From: Latescibacteria bacterium UBA6620
Lineage (GTDB): Bacteria; Latescibacterota; UBA2968
Direction of reading: 5' to 3'
Length of the DNA stretch: 64,000 nucleotides
NCBI GenBank assembly: GCA_002433075.1
Contig: DJHM01000022.1
Span: 312,911-376,910 of the forward strand
The stretch's first letter is position 1; each line of letters opens with the position of its first letter. The translations under genes and the position numbers were made by a program. Positions 1 to 7,736 of the stretch are shown piece after piece. Under the pieces are notes generated by a model. That model saw only the letters and a program-made list of their open reading frames with translations, searched no databases and was not told the origin of the DNA.

Positions 1-490
1 GGGCCCTCGATGCAAAGGCCATCTCATCAGGCCCCAGGGCCGCGAGGTCGATCGAAAATGTGCTTCGATCGTGGACCCGCTCGACCTTCGGATTGGCCAG
101 TCCTTCATTTCTGATGAGCGGATGAAACCGGAGGAATTCTGCCACGATGCCACGATCCCTGCACCATGTGTCGAAGGCATCGTGAGCTTTCTCCAAGAAG
201 ACAGGATCTTTGGTTGTCGAAATCGGACCTCCATACCCATATGGTGTCTCTATATCGAACCAATTGTTTTCAATGGATTTATGTCCGACCCGGTCGATCG
301 GCCGGACCAGCATGGGATAAATCCATGAATCGCCGCCTTCCTCATATATATATAGGCGTCCTTCGCCTGTGTGTGCGTGGAGCGACACATATTCAGGCCT
401 GAAATAAATGTCTTGAACGTCAACATCGAACCGGGAAAGCGTCTCGGTCCACTGTCCCACGTCATCTGGAGTGTCACAGGACAACGTCAT
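1..490 (-). CDS. FemAB/GNAT-like acyltransferase, N-terminal part (runs off window)
   Basis: About 163 residues of an open frame starting at ATG 490 and still open at the window edge. The ATG shares four bases (ATGA) with the stop of the upstream gene. The N-terminal half has hydrophobic strand patterns, a PYGYGGP segment and an EFLRFHPL segment; I recognise both as typical of the FemAB/lipid II glycyltransferase-like branch of the GNAT superfamily common in exopolysaccharide loci. Such proteins move an acyl or aminoacyl group onto a sugar or peptide. The position after the nonulosonic-acid genes suggests N-acylation of the sugar made there (inference). The C-terminal half is not visible. Confidence 0.6.
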   Translation of the reverse strand, partial: MTLSCDTPDDVGQWTETLSRFDVDVQDIYFRPEYVSLHAHTGEGRLYIYEEGGDSWIYPMLVRPIDRVGHKSIENNWFDIETPYGYGGPISTTKDPVFLEKAHDAFDTWCRDRGIVAEFLRFHPLIRNEGLANPKVERVHDRSTFSIDLAALGPDEMAFASRA

Positions 491-1554
491 TCGGATGCCC
501 GTTCGACCTCAGAAGCCAGGCGGTCAATGTCAGAAGCATCGTAGCGCTGATCGATCGGCAACGTCAGACCCTCTCTAGGAAGCCAGTTCATCTCTACGAC
601 CTGATCAGGAACAGCACCTGGAGTCCGCCAGTGTACAGGACAGAAAACACGCCGCGTGGCCAATCGCCGGCGGAGCCGATCCCTATTCGCATCGCGAATC
701 ACGAACCCAAGCGGGACGACGGCAGGCGGGAGCTCGTCGTGCAGTCGCCTGACCCGCGGCGAGAGTGCCTGGTTCAGGCGTTCCCAATTCTCCCTCCTTC
801 TGTGACCGATTCGCTCCCAGGGAAGAGAGGCCGCTAATCCAAGAGCTTCTTCGGGTACGCCTGAGAAAACCGAGTGATCGTCCAGAAACGTCTCCACATC
901 GGAAAGCTCGCGTCTATAGTTGCTCTCTATCGATTCATCGACTGCGAGCGAGCGATCGGCCAGGTAAGCACCCCGCTGGAGGCGCGCCTGAATCGATCTC
1001 AGATAAGCCGCCTCCATACCGTCGCTAACCTGTGTACTCTCGTGGCCAATACTGCACCACCCGCCCAGCGGCACGGGACCGAATTTTCTGAGACTCGTAA
1101 CGACGTAGCGGTTAGCCCCCGGCACCGGTTTCCTTGATCCTGGCAACACGTGTGCGAAGTCCTCGATCAGGATCACCTCGGGGTCAGCCGCCAGTTCATC
1201 GGCCAGCGGATTGGTCCATCCGAAATAGTGAATCACGAGAACTGCCCCGGCACGAGGACGATCACTCGTCGAACCATCCGGTGAAACGACGTAGAACGCC
1301 CCCTCCATCCCGAGTGCTTCGATCGGCTGAAGCAGACTCTCACACAGAAAGCTCGGAACGTAGATCTGATCGACACCGATCGCTTTGAGATGCGCGAGTA
1401 CTCGTCCGAACGCAGAACGTCCCGATGCAGTAAAACTCCCGGTGCCCCCTAGCAAATCGACCAGTCGCTCCGGGCCGTTCGTTCTAACGGCGTCGATCTC
1501 GAAGTCCCCGCCGACGCACCACCTTGTCATTTCTGTCGTCACACTCACACTCAA
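487..1554 (-). CDS. DegT/DnrJ-fold PLP-dependent enzyme, divergent
   Basis: Product of 355 aa. An ASGRSAF segment near residue 43 matches the cofactor-phosphate loop of fold-type I aminotransferases. IEDFAH (about 130-135) supplies the Asp that pairs with the pyridine nitrogen. SLRKFGP (about 154-160) supplies the candidate PLP lysine, K157. The protein is more divergent than the three ordinary DegT enzymes of this locus. It probably aminates a keto-sugar or acts on a related substrate for the nonulosonic-acid pathway. The start is a TTG overlapping the preceding stop by four bases; GTG or ATG codons 2-8 codons further in are alternatives. Function at family level only. Confidence 0.7.
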   Translation of the reverse strand: MSVSVTTEMTRWCVGGDFEIDAVRTNGPERLVDLLGGTGSFTASGRSAFGRVLAHLKAIGVDQIYVPSFLCESLLQPIEALGMEGAFYVVSPDGSTSDRPRAGAVLVIHYFGWTNPLADELAADPEVILIEDFAHVLPGSRKPVPGANRYVVTSLRKFGPVPLGGWCSIGHESTQVSDGMEAAYLRSIQARLQRGAYLADRSLAVDESIESNYRRELSDVETFLDDHSVFSGVPEEALGLAASLPWERIGHRRRENWERLNQALSPRVRRLHDELPPAVVPLGFVIRDANRDRLRRRLATRRVFCPVHWRTPGAVPDQVVEMNWLPREGLTLPIDQRYDASDIDRLASEVERASE

Positions 1555-2114
1555 TGCAGCTGACCGTTTTCCTTGAGCTTAGTCAGAGCCAACGAGATGG
1601 TCCTAGGTTCCACATCCCCGAACAGAAGCTGATAGATATCATCAAGCCCCATCCCCTCAACGCACGCCCGCTCCTGAACGATGGTTTCACCCGCATCGAC
1701 GGCGGCAACCATGTGATGAACAGTTACGCCCGTGTAGTTCTGACCATCCTTGAAAGCTTCCTTGATCGCATTTCTACCTTTGTATGCGGGTAGCAGAGAG
1801 GGATGTGAGTTCACGAACAACGCGCCTCCCTCCAATACATCCTGTGGGATGATAAAGGGAAATCCAGCCGAAAGGACGAGTTGACTGTTCTGTCCACGCA
1901 GGAAGTCGAACGCAGTTTCGCGATCTTCCTCATCGACCACGTTGGCTTCCCAACCTTGTTCTTCAGCTGCCCTGTGGACCCACGAATCTCTTGGCGTAAG
2001 AATCGAGGCGACACGCGCGAACCGTCGAAGGGATTGGAGCGCTTCTATGCGTGTCCCGATAAAGCACGCTTCTGATTCAAGCCGCGGGAAGACTGTCGGT
2101 CCATTCTCTGGCAT
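1551..2114 (-). CDS. Formyltransferase (amino-sugar N-formyltransferase-like)
   Basis: Product of 187 aa with the formyl-transferase catalytic core. NSHPSLLPAYKG (about 102-113) carries the Asn102-His104 pair and VDAGETIVQ (about 139-147) supplies Asp140; together these match the Asn-His-Asp triad of GART and methionyl-tRNA formyltransferases. The protein is shorter than Fmt and lacks its C-terminal domain. In a glycan locus the likely role is transfer of formyl from 10-formyl-THF to an amino sugar, here perhaps an amino group of the nonulosonic acid (inference). It overlaps the end of the NeuC-like gene by 38 bp; the N-terminal CFIGTR strand leaves little room for a later start. Confidence 0.78.
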   Translation of the reverse strand: MPENGPTVFPRLESEACFIGTRIEALQSLRRFARVASILTPRDSWVHRAAEEQGWEANVVDEEDRETAFDFLRGQNSQLVLSAGFPFIIPQDVLEGGALFVNSHPSLLPAYKGRNAIKEAFKDGQNYTGVTVHHMVAAVDAGETIVQERACVEGMGLDDIYQLLFGDVEPRTISLALTKLKENGQLH

Positions 2115-3249
2115 GGTGAAATGATTTCGGGCATCGGGCGATATCCAGATCGAGATCTTTGATCCGGTCCACCACGAGCCGTTCTGTAGGGCGCTCTGTC
2201 ATCCGATCCTGGTGCGACCGGAGACGTGTAAGGTACGTCTCGTCTGTCGTTGCGGTTTCAACCGCCCTCGCGATTTCCCGACGATCGTGTTGGACTGTGA
2301 TCCAGCACGCCAGGTGCTCCCGCCCCCTCTGCCGCGGCCCAACATTGACCACGGGCAGCCCCACACTCATCGCCTCAACAAGGGCGGAACTGGAATTGCC
2401 CACGAGGACCGACGCGTGCGCCATAACACTCGCGAAAGTCTCCCGGCTGCTCGGCGGAGGAAGGACCTGGAAGGGTCCGTCACCGGCATATGCCTCCATT
2501 CTCTTAAGGACGGCCCGGCCACCCGGATCGTCGTTCGGATTCGCGAGCAACACGGATTCGGACCTGTTGCGCAGCGCTTCTATCGTTTCGACAATCTCCT
2601 CTTCCGCCTTATCGGAAGACTGGGTAACCGGGTGTTGGATTACCAGGATGTAATCGCCATCTATTCCGCAATAGCTGAGAACCTCTTCCTTGCTCATCGA
2701 GACATCCGGCATCAGATCACCTCCTGGCAGCCCGACAACCTGAACGTTCGCGGGATCCTCACCCATTTGAATCACGCGTTCAGCATGTTCTTCGAACCCC
2801 ACGAGATGGAGGTGCGCGAATTTCGTGATCGCGTGCCGAATAGAATCATCGATCGAACCCGACAGCGCCCCTCCACAAAGATGAACCACTGGGATGTTTT
2901 GCGTAGCCCCGGCGACCGCACCAGCGAGCTGTTCCCCCCGGTCTCCCAGAACCAGGACGACATCCGGACGGATCCTGCCGACTGCTTTACTGATTCCATG
3001 CAGATAGCTTCCGATCGTAGCCGCCATGCCAACGTTCCCATCCCCTGCAGTGCGACCCCCCACTTTCTCAGCAATTGGCAACCCATCGGCCACGATCTCC
3101 TTCCACGTTTCACCGTGGACAGGATCCAAATGCATGCCCGTAACCAGCACGCCGAGCTCGATCGCCTCATCTTCGTGCAGGTACTGTAGGAGTCGCCGCG
3201 CGGGGCCGTAGTCTGCTCTTGTCCCGCTGACATAGAGCACACGTCTCAT
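2077..3249 (-). CDS. neuC: UDP-N-acetylglucosamine 2-epimerase (hydrolysing), NeuC/LegG-like
   Basis: Product of 390 aa, normal length for the family. The N-terminal SGTRADYGPA is the hallmark of the hydrolysing sialic- and legionaminic-acid 2-epimerases. VLVLGDRGEQLA, HLCGGALSGSIDD and, near the C-terminus, LVGNSSSALVEA are the GT-B-like UDP-binding signatures. These enzymes release ManNAc, or its 4-acetamido-6-deoxy analogue, plus UDP. It overlaps NeuB by four bases. No nearby gene is an obvious 4,6-dehydratase of the LegB type, so the substrate could be plain UDP-GlcNAc; NeuC versus LegG cannot be settled here. Confidence 0.9.
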   Translation of the reverse strand: MRRVLYVSGTRADYGPARRLLQYLHEDEAIELGVLVTGMHLDPVHGETWKEIVADGLPIAEKVGGRTAGDGNVGMAATIGSYLHGISKAVGRIRPDVVLVLGDRGEQLAGAVAGATQNIPVVHLCGGALSGSIDDSIRHAITKFAHLHLVGFEEHAERVIQMGEDPANVQVVGLPGGDLMPDVSMSKEEVLSYCGIDGDYILVIQHPVTQSSDKAEEEIVETIEALRNRSESVLLANPNDDPGGRAVLKRMEAYAGDGPFQVLPPPSSRETFASVMAHASVLVGNSSSALVEAMSVGLPVVNVGPRQRGREHLACWITVQHDRREIARAVETATTDETYLTRLRSHQDRMTERPTERLVVDRIKDLDLDIARCPKSFHHAREWTDSLPAA

Positions 3250-4304
3250 TCAAACATGTCCCATTGGATCGGAACATCAGCGCTGATGTCCACCTTGGCC
3301 TTCCGACCCACCACGCGCGAGACAAGACTCGGCTCGACGCCGGTAGCTGGCCTTTTCAGGCAAAGGTCGCCTTCGGACACAACTTTCCCGCGCTCGATCG
3401 CCCTTGCTGATACGATACTGCGCCGAGCGACCCGTTGTACCTCGGCTTCTCCCGGTTGCAAGCGCTTGACCCCGTCACCTCGAGCAACCTCGACCTGCCG
3501 AAGATCCCTCACGAAATCGCTTAGCTCCTGAGGATCGAGTGACATGGCGTGATCAGGCCCAGGCAGAGCGCGGTCGAGCGTGAAGTGCTTTTCAACCAAA
3601 GACGCGCCCAATGCAACTGCACCCGCTGCGACGCTCCTCGACTCGGTATGATCGCTGAACCCGACGGGGACCCCATAAGCCCGTCGTAGAGTTTCGATCA
3701 CGTCGAGATTCACGTGTTCGGGTGCGGTCGGATAGTTGGACACGCAATGGAACAGGGCGTAGTCAGTACAGCCGTTTCGCCGCACGCACGAGACCGCTTC
3801 GTCAACTTCCTCGAGCGTGCTCATGCCCGTGCTCAACAGGATCGGTACTCCCGTCCGGGCCATGTGTTCGAGCAGAGGGAGATTCGTGATTTCACCCGAC
3901 CCTACCTTGATCGCGGCCCCTCCCAGCTCCAGGTAGAAGTCGACCGCCCGTGCGTCAAAGCAGGACGCCGTGTAGTGAATCCCCAGTTCTTGACAACAGG
4001 CCACGATCTCCCGATGGGCCTCCCACGGAAGTTCGTACGAATCCGCCATTTCGAGCATGGAGGTCGATCCGGTATGGCTCTCCTGGTATTCGGCAGTGGA
4101 CGCAGCCCCGGAGATCTGCTCCTCGGCGCGGAACAACTGAAACTTCACAGCATCGACAGAGGCCGCCGCCGCCGCCCGAACAAGGTCGAGGGCCATCCCC
4201 AGGTTCCCGTTATGGTTCACCCCCGCTTCCGCGATGACGAAACACGGATGGCCCGGCCCAATCTTCCGGGAACCGATGGGAATCGACCTTACCACAACGT
4301 CCAC
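3246..4304 (-). CDS. neuB: N-acetylneuraminate (or legionaminate) synthase
   Basis: Product of 352 aa with the two NeuB domains: a TIM barrel (VIAEAGVNHNG near residue 23, KVGSGEITNLPLL, LSTGMSTLEEV, GFSDHT) and a C-terminal antifreeze/SAF-like domain (VARRSIVSARAI to the end). It condenses phosphoenolpyruvate with an N-acetyl-mannosamine-type sugar into a nine-carbon ulosonic acid. Residues expected for metal and substrate binding (SDHT and the EKHFTLD segment) are present. The first start is a GTG overlapping the SDR stop by 16 bp; a second GTG three codons in is equally plausible. Gene order neuA-X-Y-neuB-neuC matches flagellar and capsular nonulosonate islands. Confidence 0.93.
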   Translation of the reverse strand: MDVVVRSIPIGSRKIGPGHPCFVIAEAGVNHNGNLGMALDLVRAAAAASVDAVKFQLFRAEEQISGAASTAEYQESHTGSTSMLEMADSYELPWEAHREIVACCQELGIHYTASCFDARAVDFYLELGGAAIKVGSGEITNLPLLEHMARTGVPILLSTGMSTLEEVDEAVSCVRRNGCTDYALFHCVSNYPTAPEHVNLDVIETLRRAYGVPVGFSDHTESRSVAAGAVALGASLVEKHFTLDRALPGPDHAMSLDPQELSDFVRDLRQVEVARGDGVKRLQPGEAEVQRVARRSIVSARAIERGKVVSEGDLCLKRPATGVEPSLVSRVVGRKAKVDISADVPIQWDMFE

Positions 4305-5095
4305 CCGCCATCGACGACAAGATTCTGACCTGTCACGTAGCTCGAAAGATCACTCGCCAGGTAGAGGAAGGCTCCCTTCAGATCCTCCTCTTTCCCCATT
4401 CGAACGAGGGGGGTTCCCTTTTCATATCGCTCTCGGAAGTTCTCCGGTTGCCCACGCTCGATGCCGCCGGGACTGACGACATTCACCCTTACCGCTGGAG
4501 CCAATACGCTGGCTAGATACCGGGCCAGTTGATTCAGTCCGGCCTTCGATGCCCCATACGCTGCCGCCGTGCTCATCTCAGTCCCTTCGTAGATCGCATG
4601 ATCCGGGGCTACGAGTCCCTGCGTGGACGAGACGAAGACCACGGAACCACGACCTGTTCTACCGAGACTATCTGCAAGACTCTGGGTGAGCAGGAACGCA
4701 GAGGTCAGGTTGACCCTCATCGCTTCGTCCCACGCTTCGACCGACTGTTCAGCAAGCGGTCCGACCCAACCTTCCCGATCGGTCGTGCCTACATATCCGG
4801 CACAGTGAATCAGGACATCGACACCACCGAGTTGATCGAGCGCCCGGGCAGCCGACTCACGGATCTGTGAAACATCCTTCAGGTCACACGGGAGGGGCAC
4901 AGCAGCACCGCCCCGGATACCGTTGAGCTGTTCAGCTCGCCGAGTACACGACTCCGACGCAAGGTCCAGAACTGCGACGCTCGCGCCCGCTTCCACGAGG
5001 GCCTCGCCTGCAGCCAGTCCGATGTGCCCCGCTCCCCCAGTAATCACGGCCTGACGCCCAGCAAGATCCATGAGTGTCGACAGTCTTTTCATCAA
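4289..5095 (-). CDS. Short-chain dehydrogenase/reductase (PtmA-like)
   Basis: Product of 268 aa, typical classical SDR. TGGAGHIG at 19-26 binds the dinucleotide, the N-A-G motif is HCAG near 97-100, and catalytic Tyr180 and Lys184 lie in YGASK with Ser156/157 upstream. The closing segment VTGQNLVVDGGW is the usual SDR C-terminal signature. SDRs of this kind sit between neuB/legI and neuA/legF in Campylobacter-type glycosylation islands, where PtmA belongs to the sugar supply branch. The exact substrate here is unknown. The start ATG overlaps the upstream stop (ATGA). Confidence 0.88.
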   Translation of the reverse strand: MMKRLSTLMDLAGRQAVITGGAGHIGLAAGEALVEAGASVAVLDLASESCTRRAEQLNGIRGGAAVPLPCDLKDVSQIRESAARALDQLGGVDVLIHCAGYVGTTDREGWVGPLAEQSVEAWDEAMRVNLTSAFLLTQSLADSLGRTGRGSVVFVSSTQGLVAPDHAIYEGTEMSTAAAYGASKAGLNQLARYLASVLAPAVRVNVVSPGGIERGQPENFRERYEKGTPLVRMGKEEDLKGAFLYLASDLSSYVTGQNLVVDGGWTLW

Positions 5096-6399
5096 TTCAA
5101 TCGCTCGAATCCACTGTGTTTTATCGGGCCTCGAAGCTTCACTTCCACCTTCTTGTTCTCGATTGCATCTACAAGCATCGGGAAGATTTCGTCGACGGCC
5201 TCAAAGTAGCATGCGATCTGAGCTTCGGTGTGAGCGAGGGTAGGTACGAACTGAGAAGTGGCCAGGAATCCACGATCGAGCATTTCCTGGTTGAAAAGCG
5301 TGATGATGGCCAATGCATTCTCGTAGTTCAGTGAGAATGTACTCAGAGGCGGAATGTTCCCTACGCTCAGTTCCAGTCCCGCACGGGAAGCAGCGCTCAG
5401 CCATCCCTCGCGAATCATATTCCCGGTTTCGATCAGACTCGCTGGTACAGCGAGCGCCTCGAGTTTCCGAATCGTCGCCAGGGCTGCTGCTGGGCCGATT
5501 CGCTCTGTCCAGTTTGTACTGCTGATAAACGTGGCCTGTGCAGCTGACATGACAGATTCGCGTCCAACAACAGCCGCCATTGCGTGACCGTTTGCGATGG
5601 CCTTGGCATAGATGGCGAGGTCTGGGTTGACTCCGTAGGTCAAGTGGATGCCGCCCACGTTCATCTTCCATCCCGACGTGATTTCGTCGAACACAAGCAC
5701 TGCGCCAACCTGGTCCGCGACCTTTCTCACCCCCTCGAGGAAGCCTTTAGCCGGTGGCAAATAGCGGACTGGTTCCATTACGATAGCTGCGATATCCTGG
5801 TTCCCGCCCACGATCTGCTCGAGCTGATCGAGCCGGTTGTATTCGAAGGGCAGCATCGTTCCCTGCAGCCCGGCCGGCACACCCGCCGGATCCAGACCCG
5901 CTAGGAGGTGGGAATCGAGTTCGTCACCCTTCCCGAGATTCGCCGCCAGATACCAGTCGTGCCAGCCGTGATATCCACAAAATGCGATCTTCGTCCGTCC
6001 TGTCGCAGCGCGCGCGATACGCGCCGCTACAGCCATGATTTCCCCACCACTTCGAGCATAGCGAACCATATCCGCCCACTCGTGGATGTCGAGAAGAAGC
6101 TCGGCCAGCTCGACTTCCTCAGGACAGTTCAACGTACTCATCGATCCCGCTTTGACAGCGCCCACGACAGCCTCTTCGACATCGGGGTCTGCATAACCCA
6201 GCGGGCAAGCGCTCACCCCACCGATCGAGCAGTCGATGAACCGACGACCCTCCAAATCCCAAACCTCGGATCCCTTTGCCCTGGTGTAGTAGGCCGGCCA
6301 CTGATCTGGCAGGAACATCTCAGGTCGCTTCGAAAGGAGTTGAGTGCCACCAGGAATGATCTGTTTGGCACGGATGTAGAGGTCTTGTCCCGTTCCCAT
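5092..6399 (-). CDS. Class III aminotransferase, glutamate-1-semialdehyde aminomutase-like
   Basis: Product of 435 aa. LVFDEITSGW (Asp238) and IYAKAIANG (Lys266, the Schiff-base candidate) are the class III PLP motifs; SGGE near 117-120 and GYHGWHDWY near 142-150 match the GSA-aminomutase subgroup. It is not the tetrapyrrole enzyme by context: it lies between the NeuA-like cytidylyltransferase and the SDR and shares overlaps with both. With the SDR it probably interconverts a keto and an amino group on a sugar or its three-carbon donor (inference). Its stop overlaps the SDR start by four bases. Confidence 0.87.
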   Translation of the reverse strand: MGTGQDLYIRAKQIIPGGTQLLSKRPEMFLPDQWPAYYTRAKGSEVWDLEGRRFIDCSIGGVSACPLGYADPDVEEAVVGAVKAGSMSTLNCPEEVELAELLLDIHEWADMVRYARSGGEIMAVAARIARAATGRTKIAFCGYHGWHDWYLAANLGKGDELDSHLLAGLDPAGVPAGLQGTMLPFEYNRLDQLEQIVGGNQDIAAIVMEPVRYLPPAKGFLEGVRKVADQVGAVLVFDEITSGWKMNVGGIHLTYGVNPDLAIYAKAIANGHAMAAVVGRESVMSAAQATFISSTNWTERIGPAAALATIRKLEALAVPASLIETGNMIREGWLSAASRAGLELSVGNIPPLSTFSLNYENALAIITLFNQEMLDRGFLATSQFVPTLAHTEAQIACYFEAVDEIFPMLVDAIENKKVEVKLRGPIKHSGFERLN

Positions 6400-7127
6400 C
6401 AGGATTTCCAGATTTTCTGGTCGACGAAGCCACGCTCAATCAAGAATTCCGCATAGGCAAGGTCGATAGGTTGGTCGATTTCCAAACAATACGGTTGCTC
6501 GATCTGGAGACCGAAAGTGGCCAGTCTATCGTGGTAGATGTCTTTGTGCTTTCTGAAGTATTCCCAGCGGAATAGGTAGAGACCCCCTGCTGCCGTGAAC
6601 TCGGTCTCACCATCCTGCCTTCGACCGCGGGCCCGTTCCGCCATCCCATCTATATAATGGGTAAGCTCTCCCTTGGGACCCAGCGGAGCAATGTAGACCG
6701 ACTTGACCTCCGTTTCCTTCATCGCAACAACGGCCTGGGCGTCTGTGCTAACCATCATTTCTACGGCTCGGTCATAGTCTGAGGGTCGGGTGAATGGCGA
6801 AGAAGGCTCGAGCAGCATGATTGCATCATACGTGCCCCCTTCCTCCGTCTCGATCCACTGCATGGTGTGGTCGATAACCTCCCAACTAAGCGCTTGATCG
6901 GTCGCTAATTCGGCAGGTCGGGTAAAGGGGACTTCGACTCCATAACTTCGAGCATCGGCCTGGATCTTTTCCGAATCGGAGGACAACACGAGTCGCGTAC
7001 AGTGTCGACACTTCTGGGCGCTGATTGCCCGGTATCCCACGAGCGAAATCCCCCCGATCTCGCGGAGATTCTTATTCGGAATCCCTTTCGAGCCCCCTCT
7101 GGCTGTGATCAGAAAGAGAATGTCCAC
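6399..7127 (-). CDS. neuA: Acylneuraminate cytidylyltransferase-like (CMP-nonulosonate synthetase)
   Basis: Product of 242 aa with the nucleotide-binding ARGGSKGIPNKNL motif near the N-terminus, LVLSSDSEKI, and LLEPSSPFTRPSD, all typical of NeuA/LegF/PseF proteins. These activate the ulosonic acid with CTP to give CMP-sugar for a glycosyltransferase. I chose the GTG at 7127, which has AGGG five bases upstream; the longer frame would start at an unsupported TTG at 7151 inside the preceding gene. The stop is shared with the start of the aminotransferase (one-base overlap). The sugar specificity, Neu5Ac or a legionaminic-like acid, is open. Confidence 0.88.
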   Translation of the reverse strand: MDILFLITARGGSKGIPNKNLREIGGISLVGYRAISAQKCRHCTRLVLSSDSEKIQADARSYGVEVPFTRPAELATDQALSWEVIDHTMQWIETEEGGTYDAIMLLEPSSPFTRPSDYDRAVEMMVSTDAQAVVAMKETEVKSVYIAPLGPKGELTHYIDGMAERARGRRQDGETEFTAAGGLYLFRWEYFRKHKDIYHDRLATFGLQIEQPYCLEIDQPIDLAYAEFLIERGFVDQKIWKS

Positions 7128-7134
7128 AGACGCC

Positions 7135-7539
7135 CTATCGTGTGACCTCAACGAACTCCGTAAGTCCGAAATCAGGATGCAGGACGAATGCCACTACCGA
7201 ATCCTCGTGAACGCCCCCGGGACCGGGTGGACTGACGATGGTTGCACCCGCATCTACCGCCCTCTCGAGTGTTTTCTCGATCTCCGTACATCGGTAGCAC
7301 ATGTGATGGACACATCCGTACTTGCCCTTCTTGAGACTTCGATAGACCGGCGACTCCTCCGACAGTGGCTCGACGAGTTCGACTCGTTCTCCCTCTCTAT
7401 TGCAAAGAACGACGACACGCACACCGTACCGGTCGACCAGGACGGGGGACCCTTCTCTAGTAAAACCGAGGAGATTCTCGTAATGCGAGAGCGCTTCTTC
7501 GATGCTCCTCACGGCGATCCCAACGTGATCGACCTTCAT
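7135..7539 (-). CDS. VOC-family protein (methylmalonyl-CoA epimerase/glyoxalase-like)
   Basis: Product of 134 aa made of two beta-alpha-beta-beta-beta modules. DHVGIAVRSIEEA at the start and VHHMCYRCTEIEKTL in the second half carry the metal-ligand His residues, and VELVEP with FVLHPDFGLTEFVE supplies the strand-end Glu positions. Length and layout match methylmalonyl-CoA epimerase and related VOC proteins. It sits between a small coupled ORF and neuA; a role as epimerase on a sugar or acyl-CoA intermediate is possible but unproven. Its ATG overlaps the upstream TGA (ATGA). Confidence 0.8.
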   Translation of the reverse strand: MKVDHVGIAVRSIEEALSHYENLLGFTREGSPVLVDRYGVRVVVLCNREGERVELVEPLSEESPVYRSLKKGKYGCVHHMCYRCTEIEKTLERAVDAGATIVSPPGPGGVHEDSVVAFVLHPDFGLTEFVEVTR

Positions 7540-7736
7540 CCCGGCATCTCACTCTGACCTTTGAAGTAGGTCGTGATGATGATGGGCGACGAGCAGGATG
7601 GCGCGACCGGTGAATGTCGCACATCCTGAACGAGTCCGGTCCTGGCCGCGGTCCAATGGAAGAGATCGGGCTCAACCGCGTACTGGTCGCTATAGCCCTG
7701 GGTCGCCTCGAAGGCTGTCATCAATCCGGGCATCAT
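7536..7736 (-). CDS. Small coupled ORF of unknown function
   Basis: A 66-codon frame whose start and stop each overlap the neighbouring genes by exactly four bases (start with the ABC-exporter stop, stop with the VOC start). That geometry is the rule in this operon and is the main argument that it is translated. I recognise no family: the middle reads EPDLFHWTAARTG and there is no membrane segment or cysteine-rich motif. It could be a remnant of a longer gene or a small accessory protein. Confidence 0.45.
   Translation of the reverse strand: MMPGLMTAFEATQGYSDQYAVEPDLFHWTAARTGLVQDVRHSPVAPSCSSPIIITTYFKGQSEMPG

Noticed and set aside
2212..3189. 325-codon plus-strand frame across the neuC gene
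   Set aside because: Antisense to a full NeuC with hallmark motifs; Cys/Arg/Pro-rich shadow translation.
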